Part shown: one piece after another, positions 1-5,379 of the stretch
Position numbering within the stretch: the first letter of the stretch is position 1
Layout of the letters: every line of letters starts with the position of its first letter
NCBI GenBank assembly: GCA_964425415.1
Contig: CAYRMJ010000081.1
Coordinates: 1-5,379, forward strand
Direction: 5' to 3'
Origin: JAADDK01 sp964425415
GTDB taxonomy: Archaea; Thermoplasmatota; Thermoplasmata; Thermoplasmatales; Aciduliprofundaceae
DNA: 5,379 nt
Notes under the pieces: model-generated
What the model was told of the DNA's origin: nothing
The model's input: only the letters and a program-made list of their open reading frames with translations
Databases searched by the model: none
Translations under genes and position numbers: made by a program

Positions 1-23
1 TCTTCAAATAAGGGAATTTGAGA

Positions 24-40
24 GCAAAATTTAATTATTA
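24..40 (+). promoter_or_regulatory. Possible archaeal BRE/TATA promoter of the 7TM-DUF835 gene
   Basis: A purine-rich stretch (gcaaaa, 24-29) is followed by an AT-only box (ttaatta, 31-37) centred about 29 nt before the ATG at 63. This is the spacing expected for a BRE/TATA box driving a transcript that starts at or very near the start codon. No Shine-Dalgarno-like GGAG or GGTG lies 5-12 nt before the ATG, which agrees with leaderless expression. AT-rich boxes are common by chance in DNA of this composition, so the call is tentative. Confidence 0.35.
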
Positions 41-62
41 GTACCATATTGGGTTACTGGGT

Positions 63-1589
63 ATGGTTACATTCATTGATTCCCTATCTGCATGGGTTGC
101 CATTGCGATATTCCTCGTTCTATTTGTTTACATCTATTACAGGAATGGTCCAAAGAATAAAGTGACATGGGTTTTCGGAGAGATTACGGCAGGAGTGGTT
201 ATACTATCCACCCAGTATGTTATAGGGTATATATCTAAAGGAGATCCTTTCATAGACTATGTCACTTTTAAATTTATCATATTTGGTATACTTACCATGT
301 CAACAGGTTTATTCCATTTGGTTTCCATATTTCCAAAAAAAATTCAACTTGTGTATGCACTTCCCTGCGTTTACATATTTTCATATTTCGTAGCTTTTAC
401 TGCTTTAATTACTGATAGCATTGTGAAATTGGGACCTACTGGGGGAATAAGAAGCTTTCTCTGGCCCATGTATCTAGTATGGGCAGGTATGATTCTTCTT
501 ATTGCTGTTGGTGTTATACACTATTCTTTGGTCACAGCCCCCACAAGAGTACAGAAGATGCAATCCACATACATGGCTGCTGGAATATGGGTTGCGCTTC
601 TATGGGCCGGAGCTGGGCAAGCGCTTCCCACATTCGTAAAAGGAATGAACTACTTCTCAGGGATAAGTGCTATTCCAATAACTGGCATATTTGTGACGGT
701 GGCCATAGTGAAATACCGCATGCTGTCCTACGAAGTTGCTAAGGAGAAGTACGTGGCAGAGGAGAAGGTGGAGGTCGAGGATGGCCTAATAAATGCTGTG
801 AAAAACGAGCAGGCAGCTTTTCTTGCGTTTAGAAGATTATCTGCAAAAATGCCGGGTTTGATCATAACAATCAAGCCACCAAATGTTATTAGAGAGCGAT
901 ACAAAATAGAGAAAAGCCCAATAATATGGCTAACTTATTTTCCCGGTGAGTCCGAGGAAGGCGTGTCTCCAGACAAACTTTCCTTTGAGGTCATGTACAA
1001 TATTATTAACTTTGTAAATAAAGGTGGAAAGCTAATATTGATGCACGGTGCTGAATTTCTGATGGAAGCTTATGGAAGAGAGTACTTTTTAGACTTTCTT
1101 CATGAGGTTAACAGACTTGCAGATAATTTAACAATTATCGTAGCAGTAAATGGCGATATGGAAGTTTTGGAAGGCGTGGCTGATAACTTTGTGAACATGC
1201 CCATGAGAATTCCAGATCCCAAGGTGCTCAGGGTCACGCGTGAGGAGATGGTTGGAAAGGAGGATATGATCATAATAACAGCAAAAACTGCAGAGCAGAT
1301 TAAAAGGATTTACGGAGAAAACAACCATGTTATAGAGATGACAAAGTCATTTACCCCTGATCGGCTGGTATTTGAAGGCATGGACCAAATTCTGAAAGTT
1401 GGAGATAAAGATGTGTTCTTTGAGAGCTTTGACTTTGTTCTATCTTCCACAGAGCCGCAGAAAGTTATGCAATTTTTGAAGGATTTAATTGATGTGACTC
1501 TTCGTGCAGGCAGAAAGGTGTATGTGATGAAGACTCCAAGATTAAATGATTATCCCGCCATACTATCTCTCTTTGAGGATATTGAATAA
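63..1589 (+). CDS. 7TM sensor-like membrane protein with tandem DUF835 domains
   Basis: A 508-aa integral membrane protein, probably a signal receptor or membrane anchor; its ligand and output are unknown. Residues 1-216 contain seven hydrophobic segments (about 8-26, 36-57, 68-90, 93-116, 133-156, 170-187, 200-216). The last ends in VAIVKYRML, the kind of junction seen after the 7TM sensor of HisKA_7TM-type histidine kinases. A charged linker (about 217-250) follows. Residues about 251-380 form a canonical DUF835 (PF05763) domain: GLIIT, PPNVIRERY, IIWLTYFPG, the SPDKL helix, then the GGKLILMHGAEFLM strand in the Walker-B-like position. Residues about 386-508 look like a second, more divergent DUF835 copy, with DVFFESFDFVL in the equivalent strand, ending just after its last strand and helix. 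There is no DHp, HATPase, GGDEF or other catalytic domain. The ATG at 63 is the first start after the in-frame stop at 39-41. The next gene starts 35 nt downstream on the same strand. Membrane topology and DUF835 assignment are confident; the sensory role is inferred. Confidence 0.9.
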   Translation: MVTFIDSLSAWVAIAIFLVLFVYIYYRNGPKNKVTWVFGEITAGVVILSTQYVIGYISKGDPFIDYVTFKFIIFGILTMSTGLFHLVSIFPKKIQLVYALPCVYIFSYFVAFTALITDSIVKLGPTGGIRSFLWPMYLVWAGMILLIAVGVIHYSLVTAPTRVQKMQSTYMAAGIWVALLWAGAGQALPTFVKGMNYFSGISAIPITGIFVTVAIVKYRMLSYEVAKEKYVAEEKVEVEDGLINAVKNEQAAFLAFRRLSAKMPGLIITIKPPNVIRERYKIEKSPIIWLTYFPGESEEGVSPDKLSFEVMYNIINFVNKGGKLILMHGAEFLMEAYGREYFLDFLHEVNRLADNLTIIVAVNGDMEVLEGVADNFVNMPMRIPDPKVLRVTREEMVGKEDMIIITAKTAEQIKRIYGENNHVIEMTKSFTPDRLVFEGMDQILKVGDKDVFFESFDFVLSSTEPQKVMQFLKDLIDVTLRAGRKVYVMKTPRLNDYPAILSLFEDIE

Positions 1590-1590
1590 G

Positions 1591-1611
1591 AAAATTTTAT
1601 CTACTTTGAGG
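1591..1611 (+). promoter_or_regulatory. TATA-like box and weak Shine-Dalgarno before the 1110-aa gene
   Basis: The 35-nt gap between the two forward genes contains attttat (1594-1600), centred about 28 nt before the ATG at 1625, and GAGG (1608-1611), which lies 13 nt before that ATG. The box spacing matches the one upstream of the first gene, so the second gene could have its own leaderless promoter. The GAGG is rather far for an efficient Shine-Dalgarno site but could support translation from a shared transcript. Both readings are possible. Confidence 0.3.
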
Positions 1612-1624
1612 AAATCACAAAGCG

Positions 1625-4600
1625 ATGAGAAGGGTGCGCAACGCAGATTTGATACGTATGACAGCTTCAGTTTCAAATTCATTTGAAAATCCAAGGTTAA
1701 AAGCCTATTTGCCCTATATTGAAAAACTTAACTTTTACAGAAGTTTTCTCACATTGCTAGGTATGGATGATGTTTTTGATGACGTTGCAACAGAAATATA
1801 CAATGCTTTAAGAGAGGGGTTAAGGGTTAGAGAGAAGGAGTATCAGAGAGTGGTGGATTCTTTAGAGTGGGAAATAGAAAAGGGATTAACTGAGCTCATC
1901 CTTGAGCTTAGAGAGACGGGAAACGATGACAAGGCTGACCTAATTGATAAGTACCTAACCGATAGGGATTTCGGAGTTATATATCGCATCCTTCTTGATA
2001 TGGTTAGTGAGGAATGGAACACAATTAACTTGTACAGAAAAATTTTCAAATTTTTCGGTGAAGAACCAAGATTCTATGAGATTGGTGGCGGTGTTTACAA
2101 CAGCTTAAAATCAAAGAGATTTGTTCCAGAATCAGTTTATTCAAAAGTTGAAGAGCAGTTAAGCAGGGAGATTCACAGCAAGATAATGGAGAGAATCTCT
2201 CAGCTGAGGGAATCTGGGTATGGACGAGAGGCCGACAAAGCTGAAGAGTTTTTGAAGAATGGAGACCTTGAAAACGCGTACCATGTCATAATGGGAATAT
2301 CGGAAATAAAGAAAGTTGAATATGAAGAGGTGAATGCAAAGCAGTTCATGAACATATATTTGGAAAACTTTGAAATCATAAACCATTTGTCCCGCGCTGG
2401 TGTTGATGTAAGTGATATCCTATGGAAATTGGGAGAACTGTTGAACATCAATTCAATCCGTCTGCCTGAAAACAAGGTCATTCTTGTGGATGACCCTTAC
2501 GGAAATTCAGCATGTTTTCTGTCCATATATTTGAAGAGAATTGGTATTGATTTTACATTTTTCTCAACTACTGGGATTGGTGATTACTGGATCACAAACA
2601 TTGAGGCGGAGAATCGGGTTAGTCCCACATTGCAAGCTTCTAACCTTGGAGAGAGAGTTATAGAGTCAAATAACTTGGTTATTATTGAGGACATAAATTA
2701 TTTGGTTTTTTCAAATAAGTTCAGCGAAGTATATAGATTTCTTTACTATATAAAGAATAGTGTAGATAATAAAATAATAATAACTGCAAATTTGGGAATA
2801 CTATCAGAAAGAGAGCGTGCGAGGTTGCAGAGTATTGCGGATGCAATAATAAGACTTGAGTTCCCCATAAACATCTGCTCTGCAGGTTTGGTTGCCGTGG
2901 AGAATCGCCCTAAAGAGGGGGCTTTGCTACTCTCTAAAGAGAGGGTAGATGATTTTAATGGGACAGTATACATAATCTCTGATTTCGGAGGTGAAAACAC
3001 TCTGCATCCGCAGAGAATAGATTTTGAAATAGCAGATAAGATTGCAGAGTTTATTGATGAAGGAGATGTCATCATAGATTCCCTTGATATGCTTATAGAT
3101 GAGAACGGAATGGATAAAATATACGTGTGGTTAAAATTTGTGAGGGATATTGCTCAAATACGTGGAAAGAAGATATATGTTGTTACCAGATATCTTGTTG
3201 CCAACGAGCGTGCTTACATACGAGCTTTGTTTGATTTGGATATGTTTTTAATAGCTAATATTGATAAAAAGGAACTATCAAAGTTACATCGCGAACTTAA
3301 AGCTATTCGTAGGGTATTGGACAAAAGAGTAGAGAAAGAATGTCTTTATACTTTAGAAATAATAAAGCATAGATATAAAAAATATAAGGATTATTTGCAT
3401 GATCTTGAAGAAGAGATTAACAGCATAGGGGATATTAAAAATTACGACATAAATTGCATTCTAAAATTGGGGCCTATCCGCATGAAGATAGATAAGAGAG
3501 TGGAGGAAATTGAAACAATAATGGCTGACTTTAAGGAGGCTGAAGAGCGAATAAATGCACAAATTCCAATTTTTGAGGTTTATATTGATGTCAAAGAGCT
3601 AAAAGATTGTGTTAATAATGCTAAATTTCATGTGTCTTCTGGAGAATACAGCATTGCTCTTGAAACAATACATGAGTGTGAAAGAATTGCAAAATATATG
3701 CTTCGTCGTGCCACTTCAAAGGCTTGGGCCAAACGAGAGGAGATTATGTGCGTGGATTATCTTCTGCCGCCCCATCTAAAAGAGAGTGTGGCAGAGTTTG
3801 AAGGTGAACGCGAAAAACTGAGAAACTTTACAATCTTATATGTAAGTGTTAAAAATCTGCTCCCAAGGAAAATTAAGCAGGAGTATGAGCAGTTGAAGGT
3901 GTACTCCGAGCTATCTGGTATTTCTCTGTTTGATATAAAAAATATGATTGAAAATGAAGAATATTGTAAGTATCGCAAGCTTAGAGACGCATTTATGAAA
4001 AAGTTTGAGACTGAAAAAGAGGAGATTGTTAAAAGCCTGAAACATCAAATTCAGGTTTCCACAGAGATTTTAGAATCCAGAAACTACAATGTTCGCCAGA
4101 TAATGGATGAGCTGAAATCAGTAGATGAACTTGATGCACTCATTGATTTGAAAAATAGAGTGGCGCATCATCTTGTTCGCTATGTGGATAATTATTTTGG
4201 AAATTTAGAGGAGCGTTGTCCATCGTGCCTGCCTGAAAATTATAAGAAAATAATTAATGAACTCAAAAATAATCCTGTTGGAGAGATAGAAAAACTATCG
4301 GCGCTTCTTAATGAAGTTGATGAGAGATTGAAGCAGGAAGAAGGACGATTGAGAGAGATACACAGAGAACTTTCCTCTTATTATAGGATAATGGAAGATT
4401 ACGGTGTAAAATATGAGAAAAAGTATCCTTTAAATGTCGGCGCTGCACAAAAACTTTTAGAAGATGTAAGAAAGGTTATTGAAAGTATGACCCCAGATAT
4501 AGAGGTTAATGTGGGTGATTGGAAAGTTGATGAGAATAGAAATTTGGTTCTTGGAATTTTGCTGAAAAACAAAAGTAAGCATCCTGCCAAAAACATAACT

Positions 4601-4957
4601 GTGGAGCTGCATGGTGCTGTATCCACAAAGATAACAGTTGACAGCTTAGAAGGAATGAAAGAGAGAAAAGTACCCATTCTAGGGGAGGTAAGAGATGCAA
4701 ATGCACCAATCAACATTGATGTGGTTTATGAAGGGCCAGGTGGAAAAATAGCAACGAAATCTTTCAAGTTTGAGGAAAACATAAAGGGATACATAACATC
4801 CAGTGCTACTGGAGCTGAAAAATGCGCTCTGTGTAGGGGCAAGATATTTGAAGATAACGAGATGGTAACATGCACAAAGTGTGGGGCAACATATCACCTT
4901 CAATGCGCAAAGCGTGCCGGAAAGTGCAAAATTTGTGGAGAAGTTTTTCTTTTCTGA
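1625..4957 (+). CDS. 1110-aa DUF835-like, coiled-coil, RING/PHD-like zinc-finger protein
   Basis: Function unknown; probably a cytosolic scaffold or signalling partner of the upstream membrane protein. Domain order: two copies of a 91-residue helical repeat (36-126 and 135-225); a RecA/DUF835-like module (about 283-412) with strand KVILVDD, a loop PYGNSA that lacks the GK[ST] of a Walker A, and a Walker-B-like NLVIIEDI; a more typical DUF835 module (about 432-545) with DVIIDSLDML and GKKIYVVTR; long charged helices and probable coiled coil (about 550-955) with a CPSC motif at 865-868; a beta-rich CARDB/Ig-like region (about 957-1051); and a terminal zinc finger with ligands C1067, C1070, C1083, C1086, H1091, C1094, C1101, C1104. 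There is no signal peptide or TM helix. The start at 1625 is the first ATG after an in-frame TGA at 1607; M12 (1658) is an alternative without a better ribosome site. The 35-nt gap and shared DUF835 content suggest an operon. The DUF835 and zinc-finger calls are fairly firm; CARDB and the role are inference. Confidence 0.9.
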   Translation: MRRVRNADLIRMTASVSNSFENPRLKAYLPYIEKLNFYRSFLTLLGMDDVFDDVATEIYNALREGLRVREKEYQRVVDSLEWEIEKGLTELILELRETGNDDKADLIDKYLTDRDFGVIYRILLDMVSEEWNTINLYRKIFKFFGEEPRFYEIGGGVYNSLKSKRFVPESVYSKVEEQLSREIHSKIMERISQLRESGYGREADKAEEFLKNGDLENAYHVIMGISEIKKVEYEEVNAKQFMNIYLENFEIINHLSRAGVDVSDILWKLGELLNINSIRLPENKVILVDDPYGNSACFLSIYLKRIGIDFTFFSTTGIGDYWITNIEAENRVSPTLQASNLGERVIESNNLVIIEDINYLVFSNKFSEVYRFLYYIKNSVDNKIIITANLGILSERERARLQSIADAIIRLEFPINICSAGLVAVENRPKEGALLLSKERVDDFNGTVYIISDFGGENTLHPQRIDFEIADKIAEFIDEGDVIIDSLDMLIDENGMDKIYVWLKFVRDIAQIRGKKIYVVTRYLVANERAYIRALFDLDMFLIANIDKKELSKLHRELKAIRRVLDKRVEKECLYTLEIIKHRYKKYKDYLHDLEEEINSIGDIKNYDINCILKLGPIRMKIDKRVEEIETIMADFKEAEERINAQIPIFEVYIDVKELKDCVNNAKFHVSSGEYSIALETIHECERIAKYMLRRATSKAWAKREEIMCVDYLLPPHLKESVAEFEGEREKLRNFTILYVSVKNLLPRKIKQEYEQLKVYSELSGISLFDIKNMIENEEYCKYRKLRDAFMKKFETEKEEIVKSLKHQIQVSTEILESRNYNVRQIMDELKSVDELDALIDLKNRVAHHLVRYVDNYFGNLEERCPSCLPENYKKIINELKNNPVGEIEKLSALLNEVDERLKQEEGRLREIHRELSSYYRIMEDYGVKYEKKYPLNVGAAQKLLEDVRKVIESMTPDIEVNVGDWKVDENRNLVLGILLKNKSKHPAKNITVELHGAVSTKITVDSLEGMKERKVPILGEVRDANAPINIDVVYEGPGGKIATKSFKFEENIKGYITSSATGAEKCALCRGKIFEDNEMVTCTKCGATYHLQCAKRAGKCKICGEVFLF
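1730..2299 (+). repeat. Internal tandem duplication coding for two 91-residue helical units
   Basis: Within the 1110-aa protein, residues 36-126 and 135-225 align end to end without a gap. By hand count 26 of 91 positions are identical (about 29%). Shared landmarks include N-x-YR at the start, a following G, YN-x-L, L-x-x-EI, LRE-x-G, AD and a terminal L-x-x-x-D-x-x-x-x-Y. The second half of each unit (A/D-rich helix, then a short G/R-D turn, then a helix) recalls TPR-like helical hairpins. The duplication is visible only at protein level, so it is old. Confidence 0.8.
4823..4936 (+). other. C4HC3 RING/PHD-like zinc finger (C-terminal domain of the 1110-aa protein)
   Basis: Spacing is C-x2-C-x12-C-x2-C-x4-H-x2-C-x6-C-x2-C, residues 1067-1104, ending six residues before the C-terminus. 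Eight ligands in four pairs are what a cross-brace two-zinc fold needs. The core around VTCTKCGATYHLQCAK closely resembles the prokaryotic RING finger family (PF14446-like), where a CPxCGxxYHxxC core is typical. The ligand order C4HC3 is that of PHD/RINGv rather than classical C3HC4 RING. Two independent zinc ribbons would be the alternative reading. Confidence 0.75.
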
Positions 4958-4979
4958 AATATACAAAAATTATTTTTGT
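4943..4979 (+). terminator. T-rich tracts and palindrome after the forward genes
   Basis: The last codons and the following bases carry T runs on the plus strand (ttttt at 4943-4947, tttt at 4950-4953, ttttt at 4973-4977), which are the usual signals for archaeal intrinsic termination. The second run sits in a 17-bp near-perfect palindrome (acaaaaat / atttttgt around a single T, 4963-4979) starting 6 nt after the TGA. As the downstream gene is convergent, a terminator is expected here. Confidence 0.5.
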
Positions 4980-5045
4980 CGCATAAATCAATGTATGATA
5001 GAGACTGATGAGGGGGAGGAAATAAGATATAAATAAAAATGGGGC
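4980..5045. other. Short intergenic region with no recognised gene
   Basis: This 66-nt stretch separates the forward pair from the convergent transposase remnant. It contains a purine-rich run (gagggggagga, about 5010-5020) and an AT-rich run (agatataaataaaaat, 5025-5040). The boundary of the insertion sequence should lie here or in the preceding 20 nt, but its terminal inverted repeat cannot be identified because the other end is outside the window. Confidence 0.5.
5031..5040 (-). terminator. Possible T-tract terminator for the transposase remnant
   Basis: Read on the minus strand this is atttttattt, with five consecutive T 7-11 nt past the last in-frame stop of the transposase reading (5046). 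Archaeal termination commonly uses such runs. The evidence is only the T run and its position. Confidence 0.3.
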
Positions 5046-5379
5046 TTAAAGCGAGTGAAATAGATTAAAAAGGGAGATTATAATAAACTTCTCTCTATAA
5101 CCTTCTTTAGAAAAGAAAGTTTGATCCAAGAAAGAATTTGCGAGAAGAAAGAGATTCACCGAAAGATATTTTGATGGATGAGAATACGGATTCCACGAGC
5201 CATCTCTTAGTGTAGCCTGATTTTCTGCTCCAATTCGCATCTCTCTGCTCTCTAACAGCTGCTCTTCTGGAGGGCGAACCTTTTGATAGTGTGGATGAGT
5301 TTTTACGAACCTTAATGAGGGGCTTGAGCCCATACTGCGAGATGAGATTGAAATTATCGCGGGAATCGTAGGCTGAATC
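5046..5379 (-). pseudogene. C-terminal part of a DDE (IS4/IS5-like) transposase, 5' end outside window, probably frameshifted
   Basis: Reading the minus strand from 5379, one open frame gives 90 residues and stops at 5107. It begins with DSAYDSRDNFNLI, which matches the segment around the second catalytic Asp of IS4/IS5-type transposases (D-x-AYDS). It then has GLKPLIKVRKNS and a basic stretch ending GYTKRWLVESVFSSIK, where E63 (codon 5193-5191) is the catalytic Glu of the DDE triad. The R usual after the K of this motif is I here. The frame ends in an uncharacteristic tail soon after SLSSRKFF. The expected hydrophobic C-terminal helix of the family (E-x-x-x-K-x-x-LYN-type) is found instead in the neighbouring frame as REKFIIISLFNLFHSL, ending at TAA 5048-5046. 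This indicates a frameshift between about 5145 and 5085, so the element is probably inactive. The gene is convergent with the forward pair. If the shift is ignored, the annotated coding part is 5107-5379. Confidence 0.75.

Noticed and set aside
479..742. 87-codon plus-strand frame with many Cys and His residues
   Set aside because: It lies in another frame inside the TM-coding part of the first gene, and its Cys/His content comes from reading the hydrophobic codons out of frame.
2746..3075. 109-codon open frame on the minus strand
   Set aside because: It is fully antisense to the DUF835 coding region, its product is serine-rich and low in complexity without recognisable motifs, and the opposite strand clearly encodes conserved domains.
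4399..4716. 105-codon open frame on the minus strand
   Set aside because: It is antisense to the coiled-coil and beta-sandwich coding region, with no family resemblance or start signals.
5005..5011. CTGATGA resembling a C box of a C/D-box guide RNA
   Set aside because: No CUGA D box follows within about 65 nt and no paired terminal stem is visible, so a C/D sRNA is not supported.
5039..5068. Tiny plus-strand reading frame (9 codons) after a TATA-like run and a purine-rich GGGGGAGGA
   Set aside because: It is too short, the purine run is about 18 nt from the ATG, and it overlaps the antisense transposase end.
5106..5156. T/C-rich sequence on the minus strand that looks like three 17-nt units
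   Set aside because: Units match at only 11/17 and 9/17 positions by hand, which low-complexity T/C sequence can give by chance.

Overview
The window looks archaeal, most likely Thermoplasmatota (Aciduliprofundum/DHVE2-like) or Thermococcales. The signs are DUF835 domains, a 7TM sensor module fused to DUF835 instead of a kinase, frequent ATA/AGA/AGG codons, AT-rich TATA-like boxes about 28 nt upstream of both main start codons with little Shine-Dalgarno support for the first, and T-rich terminator-like tracts. The lineage is an inference from gene content, since no rRNA or tRNA lies in the window.

Layout: (1) 1-62, a short upstream region with a possible promoter. (2) 63-1589 (+), a 508-aa membrane protein with seven predicted TM helices resembling the sensor part of 7TM histidine kinases, followed by two tandem DUF835 modules and no kinase domain. 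(3) 35 nt downstream, 1625-4957 (+), a 1110-aa probably cytosolic protein. It has a duplicated 91-residue helical repeat, two DUF835/RecA-like modules, about 400 residues of helical and coiled-coil sequence with a CPSC motif, a beta-sandwich (CARDB/Ig-like) region and a C-terminal eight-ligand C4HC3 zinc finger related to RING/PHD folds. (4) 4958-5045, a short convergent intergenic region with T tracts and a palindrome. (5) 5046-5379 (-), the C-terminal end of a DDE (IS4/IS5-like) transposase that runs off the window and appears frameshifted near its end.

The two forward genes are closely spaced, share DUF835 modules (four copies in all) and probably work together. A reasonable hypothesis is that the membrane protein receives a signal or anchors the complex, and the large coiled-coil/zinc-finger protein is its cytosolic partner or scaffold. 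No enzymatic activity can be read directly from either sequence. This DUF835 / coiled-coil / RING-like pair is the most interesting part of the window. The transposase remnant beside it marks the locus as bordering mobile DNA.
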